Position numbers and translations under genes: made by a program
The notes under the pieces: model-generated
Told to the model about the DNA's origin: nothing
The model's database searches: none
Seen by the model: only the letters and a program-made list of their open reading frames with translations
NCBI RefSeq assembly: GCF_009856605.1
Contig: NZ_CP047242.1
Span: 5,708,501-5,772,500, forward strand
Reading direction: 5' to 3'
Source: Trichormus variabilis 0441
GTDB taxonomy: Bacteria; Cyanobacteriota; Cyanobacteriia; Cyanobacteriales; Nostocaceae
Length of the DNA stretch: 64,000 bases
In this document: positions 37,423-47,189 of the stretch, piece by piece
Numbering within the stretch: position 1 is the first letter of the stretch
Layout: each line of letters begins with the position of its first letter

Positions 37423-39189
37423 ATGAACGCTACACAAGAACAACTAAAGGTAAAACTTGAGCAGGCTTTGATTGCTGCTTTTGGTGATGAGTACGCCGGA
37501 GTAGACCCGATTTTGGTTACTGCTAGCAATCCTAAGTTTGGTGATTATCAAGCCAACGTTGCTTTGTCGCTGAGTAAAAAGTTAGGACAGCCACCGCGAG
37601 CGATCGCCTCTGCTATTGTAGAAAAACTAGATGTATCAGAAATCTGCGAAACTCCAGAAATCGCTGGCCCTGGTTTTATTAACCTGAAGTTGAAAACCGC
37701 TTACCTAGAAGCGCAACTAAACGCTATTCAAGCAGATTCTAGACTAGGCGTTCCTACAGCCAAACACCCACAACGGGAAATCGTCGATTTTTCTAGTCCG
37801 AATATTGCCAAAGAGATGCACGTCGGACACCTACGTTCTACCATCATCGGTGATTCCATCGCCCGGATTCTCGAATTTCGCGGTCATGATGTATTGCGGT
37901 TAAATCATGTAGGTGATTGGGGAACGCAATTTGGGATGTTAATCACTTACCTACGGGAAGTTTCCCCAGAAGCCTTAACTACTGCAAATGCTTTAGATAT
38001 CGGTGATTTAGTAAGTTTTTATCGCCAAGCCAAGCAACGGTTTGATGCTGATGAAGCCTTCCAAGAAACAGCACGCCAAGAAGTTGTGAGATTACAAGCA
38101 GGTGCAACAGATACCCTCCATGCTTGGAAGTTGTTGTGTGAACAATCACGCCAAGAGTTTCAGGTAATTTATGATTTACTTGATGTCAAATTAACTGAAC
38201 GAGGCGAATCTTTTTATAACCCCTTACTCCCAACAGTTGTAGAAGGTTTAGAAGCATCCGGTTTATTGGTAGAAAACCAAGGTGCGAAATGTGTTTTCTT
38301 GGATGGCTTTACTAATAGAGAAGGTGAACCTCTACCCTTGATTGTGCAGAAATCTGATGGTGGTTATAACTACGCCACAACAGATTTAGCTGCGTTACGT
38401 TACCGGATTCAAAAAGATGAAGCCAAACGCATAGTTTATGTAACAGATGCAGGACAAGCCAACCACTTTGCCCAATTCTTCCAAGTAGCACGTAAAGCTG
38501 GATGGATTCCTAATGATGTGGAATTGGTTCATGTTCCCTTTGGTTTGGTGTTGGGTGAAGATGGTAAAAAATTCAAAACTCGTTCTGGCGATACTGTGCG
38601 GTTACGAGATTTATTAGATGAAGCAGTTTCTCGCGCCCATGCAGATTTAGAAGAGAGATTAAAAGCAGAAGAACGGGAAGAAACTCCAGAATTCATTGAT
38701 AAAGTTGCGGAAGTAGTTGGTATTAGTGCAGTTAAGTACGCCGATTTAAGTCAAAATCGCACAAGTAACTACATTTTCAGCTATGACAAAATGCTGGATT
38801 TGAAAGGCAATACAGCACCATATATGTTGTATGCTTATGCCCGGATTCAAGGGATTAGCCGTAAGGGTGGAATTAACTTTGCAGATTTGGGAGATAATGC
38901 CAAAGTCATCTTGCAGCATGACACAGAATTTGCACTGGCTAAATATCTACTGCAATTAGGCGAAGTGATTAGTACTGTAGAAGCAGACTTATTACCTAAT
39001 CGTTTATGTGAATATCTTTACGAATTAAGTAAGAAGTTTAATACGTTTTATGACCGTAATCAAGGGGTACAGGTTTTGAGTGCAGAAGAACCTCTGCGGA
39101 CATCACGTTTAGTTCTGTGTGATTTGACAGCGAGAACTTTAAAACTCGGCTTATCTTTGTTGGGGATTCAGGTGTTAGAGAGAATGTAA
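37423..39189 (+). CDS. argS: Arginyl-tRNA synthetase
   Basis: 588 residues. It charges tRNA-Arg in the cytoplasm. Parts: N-terminal Add-1 domain (1-110), class I signature HVGH in [20 protein letters not shown], the KMSK-equivalent region [18 protein letters not shown], and the all-helical anticodon-binding C-terminus ([17 protein letters not shown], ending [10 protein letters not shown]). Full length and intact. Its GC content is higher than that of the two-gene cassette that follows. Confidence 0.98.
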
Positions 39190-39235
39190 CTATCAACCTA
39201 CCATTCTTAACAATATCTTTAAGGGAGGTAAATTC

Positions 39236-40420
39236 ATGGTAATGAAACTGATCACAGCAAAAATTGAAAATTTTAAAAGCTTAGGCAATGTTGAACTAAG
39301 TTTTAGAAACCTAACGATTATAGTAGGTTCTAATTCTAGTGGTAAATCTAATTCGTTAGAGTCATTAAATTTTTTCAAAGAACTGCTTGTATCAGATTCA
39401 TTATCAGCAGAAAGAATGCAGAGATTATTAAGATTTGGAAATCAGAATATCTGCTCTACTATTGTTGTGGAAGATGATGGACAAAAAGCAGAATATAGTG
39501 TATCAATAACATCAAATAAAAAACATATCCAGATTGCCAGTGAAAATCTCAAGGTTAATGGTAATGAAGTAATCAAAATTATCAATGGTGAGGGAGAGGT
39601 ACGTGATGAAGATGGGCAAAATCCCCAAAAATATACATCTAATCCTGAAAGTATAGAAGATTTAGCATTAACTTCTGCTGGCAATTTCGGTAATAAACCT
39701 GTTACTAAAAAATTAGCGAGCTATATTAGAGAATGGAAATTCTATGATATAAATCCTAAAGATATCAAGAAATACTCAACATTTCTTGAAATGGTAAAAA
39801 TTGTAAGAAATACAGCAGATAATGATATTGTTCCGAGTCTTGATAATGATGCTAGTGAAGTTCAAGAAATTCTAAATTATTGGGCTAAAAATGAAATAAA
39901 TAAATTACGAGATGTCAGCGAAGAACTCAGTAATTGTCTTAATATCAGTTTAGATATAGGGGTAGAAAAAGATCCAATTGTAAAAGTTTTAGAAGGTGAT
40001 GGTAAAAAAATGCCCCTGTCAAGTATGTCAGATGGTACTCTGCGCTTGATAGCTTATTTGATACTATTGTATCAATCAGAATCAGAGATGCCTACACTTA
40101 TTGGTATTGAAGAACCTGAGCGTAATTTCCATCCGGGGATTCTTAAAGATGTGGCTTCTATAATGAAAAGACTATCTAAAAAAACACAAGTAGTTTTTAC
40201 AACTCATAGTTCTCAATTACTAGATTGCTTTTCTCCAGAAGAAATTACATCTGATATATCGGTAATACTTTTGAGTAATAAGGGTGAGTTAGGAACGAAA
40301 GCTTGTTTACTTGATAAACTGGCGGAAAACCGCGATGACCTTTTAGAGTGGATGACTGATTTTGGATTAGGTAGCGCAATTTATCATAGTCACTTAATTG
40401 AAGAAATTTTAGCTATTTAA
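39236..40420 (+). CDS. AAA/SMC-like ATPase, first gene of a candidate defence pair
   Basis: 394 residues of the RecF/OLD-like AAA_21 class. Walker A GSNSSGKSN (31-39), ABC-type signature LSSMSDGTLRLIAYL, Walker B LIGIEEPERNFHP, and switch-His segment VVFTTHSSQLLD. No nuclease domain is fused. It ends 1 bp before the next gene, a TOPRIM-like protein, so the two are translationally coupled. Pairs of this type (ATPase plus separate TOPRIM or other nuclease) include known and suspected anti-phage systems such as PARIS-like and OLD-like modules. AT-rich coding sequence relative to argS suggests horizontal origin. Two adjacent ATG codons lie at the start (MVMKL). Confidence 0.85.
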   Translation: MVMKLITAKIENFKSLGNVELSFRNLTIIVGSNSSGKSNSLESLNFFKELLVSDSLSAERMQRLLRFGNQNICSTIVVEDDGQKAEYSVSITSNKKHIQIASENLKVNGNEVIKIINGEGEVRDEDGQNPQKYTSNPESIEDLALTSAGNFGNKPVTKKLASYIREWKFYDINPKDIKKYSTFLEMVKIVRNTADNDIVPSLDNDASEVQEILNYWAKNEINKLRDVSEELSNCLNISLDIGVEKDPIVKVLEGDGKKMPLSSMSDGTLRLIAYLILLYQSESEMPTLIGIEEPERNFHPGILKDVASIMKRLSKKTQVVFTTHSSQLLDCFSPEEITSDISVILLSNKGELGTKACLLDKLAENRDDLLEWMTDFGLGSAIYHSHLIEEILAI

Positions 40421-40421
40421 T

Positions 40422-41141
40422 ATGCCTAGTGTTCGCCTTTGGACTCCAGAGTCCGACTATGATAGGGATGCGGTCTGCTGTATTGCCAAAAAAATAGTTA
40501 ATTTTTACAGCTATGATTTAACAATTGAATATGCAACTAAGCAAGCTTATAATGATGCTGCACGCAAGCCTGGTGGTTTAAAGAAAGCAGTTGATATTTA
40601 CCTTAAGCATAACGACTTAGTAATTTTTCTCATAGATGCAGATGGTATACAATCACAAGCACAAAGGCTTAAGGAAAGAAATTCTCTATTTAACAAAATT
40701 CAAGAAGTAGTCAACATATCTAATGGCAAAGCTAAATTAATTCTCATACTTCAAGAAATTGAAGCATGGTTATTAGTAGATTGTTTAGGTATCTGTTGCT
40801 ACTTTACCAAAAACCCTCAAAATAGAAATCATCAAGAGTGGATGAGTTTTGCTCATCGTAAACAACTTGGTAAAACCAATCTTATTACAGAAGCTACACC
40901 CGGAGGAAGAAATGCAAAAGAACACCTTGAGGAACTTTCAGAAGACATATTAATCAAAAATAATCCCAAATTGAGAAATAAACCGCAAAATTTGAAAGAG
41001 CTTAAATATCAGGAAGACCAAGCAGCTAAGATTGCTGAATTTATAGAAATTAATAATCAAACAATTAAGAGAAATGACTCTTTAGAAGAATTAGCGCAGC
41101 ATCTAAAATTATTGTCCGAAAATAAGCTTTTTGATACATAA
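40422..41141 (+). CDS. TOPRIM-like (DUF4276-type) protein, second gene of the candidate defence pair
   Basis: 239 residues. Early acidic segment TPESDYD (8-14) followed by helix AVCCIAKKI, then strand LVIFLIDADG with the Asp72-x-Asp74 pair, and LILILQEIEAWLLVD (106-120), a pattern typical of DUF4276/RloB-type TOPRIM proteins. The C-terminal 100 residues are charged helices. I infer a metal-dependent nuclease or nucleotide-processing effector controlled by the upstream ATPase. The exact family is not proven. AT-rich like its partner. Confidence 0.7.
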   Translation: MPSVRLWTPESDYDRDAVCCIAKKIVNFYSYDLTIEYATKQAYNDAARKPGGLKKAVDIYLKHNDLVIFLIDADGIQSQAQRLKERNSLFNKIQEVVNISNGKAKLILILQEIEAWLLVDCLGICCYFTKNPQNRNHQEWMSFAHRKQLGKTNLITEATPGGRNAKEHLEELSEDILIKNNPKLRNKPQNLKELKYQEDQAAKIAEFIEINNQTIKRNDSLEELAQHLKLLSENKLFDT

Positions 41142-41158
41142 AATAACAAACTAAAGCC

Positions 41159-41443
41159 TTGAATGCTCAAGAAGAAAGCATATTTCAAGCGCAACTTGCT
41201 ACTATTGAACCAAGGCAGGAGGAAAGAGTTATGCAAATTGTTACTAGTTGGATGAGACAAGGTGTGCAGCAGGGAGAATTGACGCTAATTCTACGTCAAC
41301 TTAACCGCCGTTTCGGTGAAATTAATCCGCAATTGCAAGAACGGATTCAAGGTTTGTCAACTGCTGAGTTGGAAGATTTAGGTGAGGCTTTACTGGATTT
41401 TACAAGCAGTGCTGATTTAGAGGCTTGGTTTGCAAGTAGATAG
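41159..41443 (+). pseudogene. C-terminal fragment of an Rpn/DUF4351-type nuclease
   Basis: About 94 codons remain in frame, with only a TTG at the head and a stop five codons upstream. The sequence (TLILRQLNRRFGEINPQLQE, LSTAELEDLGEALLDF, ADLEAWFASR) is the DUF4351 tail that normally follows a PD-(D/E)XK nuclease in cyanobacterial Rpn family proteins. The nuclease part is missing. It could be a remnant, or a small protein starting at the internal Met of ERVMQIV. Confidence 0.65.
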
Positions 41444-41453
41444 TTTTCTATCA

Positions 41454-41486
41454 AGATACCCGACTTCTTTGAGAAGTCGGGTATCT
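41454..41486. terminator. Perfect 15-bp hairpin between converging genes
   Basis: AGATACCCGACTTCT / AGAAGTCGGGTATCT with a TTG loop, followed by a direct repeat of TCGGGTATCTGTAG. It lies between the DUF4351 fragment and the convergent ATPase gene; the likely function is transcript end formation on both strands. Confidence 0.7.
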
Positions 41487-41514
41487 GTAGTCGGGTATCT
41501 GTAGGGTTAAATTA

Positions 41515-44262
41515 TTAATTGGGTGGATCTAAACGATTTACCAATGTCGCCCATAAAATCATCGGAGAACCGACACCCAAACAGAATAACCATTGTTGTA
41601 AGCTTAAGGGTGCTGTTTCAAATACATCATTAATCAATGGCACATGAGCAAAGACAATTTGTAGGAGAATTGCACCCAAAATACCAAATCCAATGGCGGG
41701 AATATCTACATTCTCTTTCATTGTGCCGTCCATTTTGGCAATGAGATTGGGGATTAATTGGCTAATACTCAACAGATAAAATATTCGTCCTGCAATCAGA
41801 GAGTTAATCGCCATTGTTCTGGCTAAATCTATATTGCCTGTGGTTTGGCGGATGTATTCAAAAACCCCGAAGATAACAATCCAGTTAAACAGAGAAATTG
41901 CGAGAATTCGTTGTATGCGACTACCTGATAGTAAGGGTTCGTTGGGGTGACGGGGTGCTTGCTGCATCACATTTTGTCCTTTGGGTTCAAATGCCAAAGG
42001 TACTGTCATGGTGATGGAGTTCAACATATTTAACCAGAGGACTTGTAGAGATAAAATTGGTAAGTCTCTAGCCAATAATGTACTAATTAAAATTGTCATT
42101 GATTCCCCACCGTTGACAGGGAGAATAAAGCAGATTGCTTTCAAGAGGTTTTTATAAACTGCTCGTCCTTCTTCTACAGCTGCTTCAATGGAGGCAAAAT
42201 TATCATCGGTGAGTAGCATATCTGAGGCTTCTTTGGCGACTTCTGTACCTGCGCCACCCATTGCAATTCCGATGTCTGCTTGTTTTAAGGCGGGTGCATC
42301 GTTAACACCATCCCCAGTCATGGCGACGACTTCGCCTTTTGATTGTAAGGCTTCGACTAGACGCAGTTTTTGTTCTGGTGCAACGCGGGCAAAGACTACA
42401 CCTTCTTCCGCGACTTGAGCGAGTTCGGTTTTATCCATTTTGGCGAGTTCTGCACCTGTGAAAGCGAGAACTGAGCCGTTTTTGTTGATGCCCATACGAC
42501 GAGCGATCGCCTGGGCTGTGATAGCATGATCTCCTGTGATCATCTTCACCTGAATTCCGGCGGTTTGACAGGCTTGCACCGCTTTGATTGCACTCTCACG
42601 GGGAGGATCAATCATCCCCTGTAAGCCAATGAAAATTAACCCATCAGCGATATCTGCATGATCTACGTCATTTTGCTCATTTCCTACAAGCTTTTTGGCT
42701 AAGGCTAACACCCGTAAGCCTTGGCGCGCCATGATGTTGACTTCCCGTTCAATGGTGGTTTGTTTTAAGGTTTCTACACAATCCAAGGGACGGGGTTGTC
42801 CATCGGTATTTAACATCAGGCTACAGCGTTGGAGAATCGCTTCTACAGAACCTTTGACATAAATCACCTTGCCGGTGGGTGTGTTGTGCAAGGTTGCCAT
42901 GTATTGATAATCTGATTCAAAGGGAATCCCATCTAGCCTGGGCATTTGCTTGAGTAAGGTGGGCTGGCTAAAATTGGCTTTATTCGCTGATGCAATTAAC
43001 GCCCCTTCTGTGGGATCTCCCAGCACTACCCACCTACCATTTTTCGTTTCTAAGTGGGAATCGTTACAAAGTAATCCAGCTATTAAACATTCTTGTAGTC
43101 CCTTCTCTCTATTTAAATCTACAGGTTGCTCATCTCTGAGGATTTCCCCATCGGGCGCATAACCCACACCACTAACTGTATATTGATGTCCTCCCGCATA
43201 GATGGCTTGGACTGTCATCTGGTTTTCTGTCAATGTCCCGGTTTTATCGGAACAAATCACAGTTGCACTACCCAAGGTTTCCACCGCCGGTAATTTGCGA
43301 ATAATGGCATTCCTTTTAGCCATGCGGGAAACACCAATCGCTAAAGTAACAGTTACTACTGCTGGTAATCCTTCCGGTATGGCGCTGACTGTTAAAGTTA
43401 CGGCTGCTTCTAAGGCTTCGTTAAAGCCCCGAAAGCTTAACCCGACAACAAAGCAGAGTGTAGCTAGCCCTAAGACCATGTATAGCCAATTCTGGCTAAA
43501 TTTGTTAAATTTCCGCGTTAATGGTGTGGAAATATCTGTATGCTGCTCCATTAACTGGGAAATCTTCCCTGTTTCCGTGTTATTTCCTGTAGCAACAACT
43601 ACACCAGTCCCTTGTCCGAAGGTGACAAAGCCCCCTGCATAGGCCATGTTTTTCCGTTCGCCTAATCCTGTATCTGGCGTTAAAACCTGTGTATGTTTTT
43701 CTACCGCCACAGATTCCCCAGTCAAGCCAGACTCATCAATTTGCAAGTTCCGCACTTGAATGAGGCGTAAGTCGGCGGGGACTTTATCGCCGGAAGTCAA
43801 CAGCACCACATCACCAGGAACTAATTCCCGTGAGGGGATGCGGATTTTCTGCCCATCGCGGATGATGGTGGCTTCTGTGGTGATGGCTTTGGCTAAAGCT
43901 GCGATCGCACTTTCGGCTTTTGCTTCTTGAATAAATCCGATAATGGCGTTGGTGGTGGTAACTCCCCAAATTACCCCAGCGTTGACAAGGCTACCACTCA
44001 ACGCTTTGACCAAACCTGCACACAACAAAATAATTAATAGCGGCTGGTTAAATTGCAACAGAAACTTCAACCACCAAGGCTTACCTTTTTTTCCCGTTAG
44101 TTCATTCGCACCGCCACTAGTTAATAGGTGTTGTGCTTGGTTGCTACTTAAACCTATCTCTGCATCAGTTTGCAAACGGGCGATCGCTTCGGATATCTCT
44201 AAGGAATGCCAAACAGTAGGCTGTTTCTCTCCTGGTGCAACGGTAGCTACAGCTTGAACCAT
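41515..44262 (-). CDS. P-type cation-transporting ATPase (P2-type), copy 2
   Basis: 915 residues, closely similar to 31516-34254 along its full length (shared stretches [56 protein letters not shown]). Phosphorylated Asp339 lies in [16 protein letters not shown] is in helix 4; helix 5 has NGGES. Helix 6 reads LWLNMLNSITMT and lacks the Asp found in Ca2+ pumps, the same departure as copy 1. The pair probably arose by duplication; here the actuator has LTGESVAVEKHT. Ion specificity unknown. Stand-alone gene. Confidence 0.92.
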   Translation of the reverse strand: MVQAVATVAPGEKQPTVWHSLEISEAIARLQTDAEIGLSSNQAQHLLTSGGANELTGKKGKPWWLKFLLQFNQPLLIILLCAGLVKALSGSLVNAGVIWGVTTTNAIIGFIQEAKAESAIAALAKAITTEATIIRDGQKIRIPSRELVPGDVVLLTSGDKVPADLRLIQVRNLQIDESGLTGESVAVEKHTQVLTPDTGLGERKNMAYAGGFVTFGQGTGVVVATGNNTETGKISQLMEQHTDISTPLTRKFNKFSQNWLYMVLGLATLCFVVGLSFRGFNEALEAAVTLTVSAIPEGLPAVVTVTLAIGVSRMAKRNAIIRKLPAVETLGSATVICSDKTGTLTENQMTVQAIYAGGHQYTVSGVGYAPDGEILRDEQPVDLNREKGLQECLIAGLLCNDSHLETKNGRWVVLGDPTEGALIASANKANFSQPTLLKQMPRLDGIPFESDYQYMATLHNTPTGKVIYVKGSVEAILQRCSLMLNTDGQPRPLDCVETLKQTTIEREVNIMARQGLRVLALAKKLVGNEQNDVDHADIADGLIFIGLQGMIDPPRESAIKAVQACQTAGIQVKMITGDHAITAQAIARRMGINKNGSVLAFTGAELAKMDKTELAQVAEEGVVFARVAPEQKLRLVEALQSKGEVVAMTGDGVNDAPALKQADIGIAMGGAGTEVAKEASDMLLTDDNFASIEAAVEEGRAVYKNLLKAICFILPVNGGESMTILISTLLARDLPILSLQVLWLNMLNSITMTVPLAFEPKGQNVMQQAPRHPNEPLLSGSRIQRILAISLFNWIVIFGVFEYIRQTTGNIDLARTMAINSLIAGRIFYLLSISQLIPNLIAKMDGTMKENVDIPAIGFGILGAILLQIVFAHVPLINDVFETAPLSLQQWLFCLGVGSPMILWATLVNRLDPPN

Positions 44263-44403
44263 AATTATTAATTTCTTGTAAAAAGTGTTATGCTTAATTT
44301 AGCACGAATAATTAGTGCTAAAAAGTATTTATCACTAGTAAATTTTGATATTAACCATTATTTACCCCAATGGGTGACAAAAAATCGAGTATGCTTTCCC
44401 TTA

Positions 44404-44567
44404 GAGGTTGTTTGAAAAGTATTATTTTAAACATCAAAATCTTAATAACCTAACCCCCCTAGCCCCCCTTCCCTACAAGGGAATGGGGGTTTCAAAGCCT
44501 CTCTCCGCTTCGGGGAGAGGTTTGGAGAGGGGTCTTTATTATCATTCATAACTTTTCAAACATCCTC
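44404..44567. mobile_element. IS5-related MITE with TTA target duplication
   Basis: Terminal inverted repeats GAGGTTGTTTGAAAAGT and ACTTTTCAAACATCCTC (one mismatch) are flanked on both sides by TTA (44401-44403, 44568-44570). The interior holds CCCCTTCCCTACAAGGGAAT and CTCTCCGCTTCGGGGAGAG hairpins and no coding frame. It ends 35 bp before the GTG start of the AAA gene and occupies half of the 340-bp gap (44263-44602). Confidence 0.85.
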
Positions 44568-44602
44568 TTAGAGTTAGGATTAAACCTGAAGGTGTAAAAC
44601 TT

Positions 44603-45685
44603 GTGAGTCTGGATTTGTCTACTCCATTGCAATTAATTGGGCGTTCAGTGGAGTTTCAGCGCGTTGTAGAAGTGCTGGCCCAGGATGGTGACTTGTTAAT
44701 TACGGGAGTACCGGGTAGTGGTAGGCGTACTCTAGTGCGGTGGGGCGTGACAGAAGTGAGAGCGATCGCTCTAGATATTGACTGCATCCGCGCCACAGAT
44801 GGAGAGCGATTTTTACAGTTACTCACAGAAGCAATTAACCAAAATTGGCAAGCAGAAAAAATCCAAAGTTGGTTAGATAAAAATGCCAAGGAATTTTTTA
44901 CATTTCATCCAGAAACTAAACTTAAGCTATTACGTTCTCTCAGCCAAAAACAAATTTGGCAAGCCTTTGAACTATTGTTGGAATTGCCGCAAATTATGGC
45001 AGTAGATTTAAACAAACGTTTAGTCTTAATTCTGCAAAGTTTCCCCCACATTCGCTCTTGGGATCGTAACGGTTTATGGGAAATATCATTCCGGCGGAAA
45101 ATCAAAGAACACACTCATGTAAGTTATGTGCTGATTGCCACGATCGCCGAGACGGGAAATTATTCAGACGAAAATAATTATCCTTTAGAAACCATCCAAT
45201 TACCTCCCTTGAACCGAGATGTATTGGCAGTATGGGCGAGGGAAATATTACATGGTTCAAAACTCACATTTGATTCCCGTTCTAAAGCATTACAACTATT
45301 TTTAGATGCCGTACAAGGTCATATTGGCGATGCGATGGCAATAATTCGCCGTCTACAAACTTTATGTGTTCCTGATAGCTTAGTTACAGAAAATGATGTC
45401 CAGCAAGCCATTGAAGGATTACTCAAAGATTTATCAATGACCTATGAATCTTTATTGATGTTGCTACCAGCCAATCAGGTACATCTTTTGGAATGTTTAG
45501 CTTTAGACCCCACAGAAAAACCCCAAAGCAAAGACTATATTCAAAAACACGGTCTTTCTAGGGGTGGTAGTCTCCAAGGTGCGCTGACAGGGTTACATCA
45601 CAAGGGTTTAATTTATGGTGCAGAACAAGGTTATTTATTAGCAATGCCATTGTTAGCTTTGTGGTTGCGCCAAAGATTGAGTTAG
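44603..45685 (+). CDS. AAA/STAND-type ATPase-like protein with degenerate Walker motifs
   Basis: 360 residues starting at GTG (44603). The fold is that of Cdc6/ATPase_2-like proteins: P-loop position GVPGSGRRT (35-43), where Arg replaces the catalytic Lys; Walker B position KRLVLILQSFPHI, where the acidic residues are missing; sensor-like YVLIATIAE; lid helices; and a C-terminal winged helix (YIQKHGLSRGGSLQGALTGL, then GLIYGAEQGYLL). I infer a nucleotide-binding-defective DNA- or protein-binding factor. It stands alone behind a MITE. Confidence 0.75.
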   Translation: MSLDLSTPLQLIGRSVEFQRVVEVLAQDGDLLITGVPGSGRRTLVRWGVTEVRAIALDIDCIRATDGERFLQLLTEAINQNWQAEKIQSWLDKNAKEFFTFHPETKLKLLRSLSQKQIWQAFELLLELPQIMAVDLNKRLVLILQSFPHIRSWDRNGLWEISFRRKIKEHTHVSYVLIATIAETGNYSDENNYPLETIQLPPLNRDVLAVWAREILHGSKLTFDSRSKALQLFLDAVQGHIGDAMAIIRRLQTLCVPDSLVTENDVQQAIEGLLKDLSMTYESLLMLLPANQVHLLECLALDPTEKPQSKDYIQKHGLSRGGSLQGALTGLHHKGLIYGAEQGYLLAMPLLALWLRQRLS

Positions 45686-45696
45686 TGATTCCCAGA

Positions 45697-46875
45697 TTAA
45701 GCTGATTGTAAACTCAAGGCCTCGAACTGTTGCCAACACAGATACAAAGCACGGGGTACATGAAAACATCCCTTCCATTTACCACCTTTGAGATTTAACA
45801 GCACTTCCCCACGGCGATTTAAGTAGCCAAACCACTCACCATATTCTGGGTCAGCAAAATGCTGCCAGGAATAATCGTGCATTTTTTGATACCATTCCCA
45901 ACAGACTTCACGACCTGTCAAACGATAACCCATCGCCAAAGCCACCAAAGATTCTAAATGCACCCACCACAATTTTTGATCCCATTCCAATTGTTGTGGA
46001 GGATGACCTGCTGCATCCATAAAGTAATACAAGCCACCATACTCGTTATCCCAGGCGAAATTGAGGATATTTAACACCACATCAACTGCTTGGTTAATAG
46101 TCTTGCTGTCGTTTTTCCGTCGGGCGATGTCCATAATAAACCACATCGCTTCAATACCGTGACCGGGGTTAATCAGCCGACCTTCAAAACAATCAATGTG
46201 GGAACCATCGGGGGCAACATTTTCATACATCAATCCTCGTTCTTGGTCGAGAAAGTCACCCATAACTTCCTGAACGGTTGCAGCCAAGACATTTTCTAGA
46301 GTCTCCTGGGGAAGCAACCATTCCATTTCTAGAGTGAGGTTGGCTAAAATCATCGGCACAGCTAAAGCTTTCATGGGGCGTGTGCCGGGATAGGTTTTGG
46401 TATATTTGCCTTTGGGGTTATCTTTACGACGCAAAACATTATTATATGCTTGCATTGCCACATCTTTTGACCACTCTTCACCAGAGGCGAGAGCATATTG
46501 GCTAAAGGCCATCGCCGCAAAGCAATCAGAAAAAATATTGTAAGGCTGTACTAATGGTTCACCTCCACGGGTGAGGGCAAAATACCAGTTACCCTCGTCA
46601 TCTCTACCATGTTGGGCAAGAAATTTAGCGCCGTTCCTCGCAATTTTGAGCCAGTTTTCCCGTTTTTCTAGCTGGTTACACAGCATAGAAAAAGTCCAGA
46701 CTTGGCGATTTTGCAACCAAATAAATTTATCTGTGTCATACACCTTACCTTGGCGATCAAGACAAGTAAAGTAACCGCCTTCACTATCGAGGGAGTAGTT
46801 TTCCCAAAACGGGAGTACGTCGTTGAGGAGGGCATTTTTGTAAAGTTGCGCCAATGCTTGCAAGTTTTTCCCCAT
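45697..46875 (-). CDS. N-acylglucosamine 2-epimerase family protein
   Basis: 392 residues with the (alpha/alpha)6-barrel AGE layout: [20 protein letters not shown] at the start, [14 protein letters not shown], the catalytic-His region [19 protein letters not shown], and C-terminal [19 protein letters not shown] and [14 protein letters not shown]. It interconverts N-acetylglucosamine and N-acetylmannosamine, or acts on related sugars such as cellobiose or mannose; the exact sugar is not certain. It converges with the AAA gene (11-bp gap). It could feed the glycan genes further downstream. Confidence 0.88.
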   Translation of the reverse strand: MGKNLQALAQLYKNALLNDVLPFWENYSLDSEGGYFTCLDRQGKVYDTDKFIWLQNRQVWTFSMLCNQLEKRENWLKIARNGAKFLAQHGRDDEGNWYFALTRGGEPLVQPYNIFSDCFAAMAFSQYALASGEEWSKDVAMQAYNNVLRRKDNPKGKYTKTYPGTRPMKALAVPMILANLTLEMEWLLPQETLENVLAATVQEVMGDFLDQERGLMYENVAPDGSHIDCFEGRLINPGHGIEAMWFIMDIARRKNDSKTINQAVDVVLNILNFAWDNEYGGLYYFMDAAGHPPQQLEWDQKLWWVHLESLVALAMGYRLTGREVCWEWYQKMHDYSWQHFADPEYGEWFGYLNRRGEVLLNLKGGKWKGCFHVPRALYLCWQQFEALSLQSA

Positions 46876-47189
46876 AATGCAATCCCCTGTTCAAAAACAT
46901 CAGGGTCAATTATCGCCTTGTTGTGGATTGACTACAAGTATTCTGTTATTTGTTAGTTGTCAGTTGCTAATAGTTTTCCCCAGATCCCGATACCGTTGGC
47001 AAAATATTAATTAACAAAAAAACGGCGAATTTTTCGTGTATTACATGGATAGCAAGATACAGAGACAGGAAACTTTAAGCCTCAAAGGTGCAGTTTTGGA
47101 CTTTGGAAAAAAAAGTCCAATAGATTTTATAGTTCTACCCCATTTACCCAGTCGGTTTTGTTGAAAGAGTAATGATTTTGAGCAATTAC
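46876..47189. other. Intergenic region, 314 bp
   Basis: It holds a small hairpin (GGACTTT...AAAGTCC near 47098-47118) and a degenerate TTAGTTGTCAGTTGCTAA repeat near 46950. No gene was recognised. It should contain the epimerase promoter. Confidence 0.45.
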
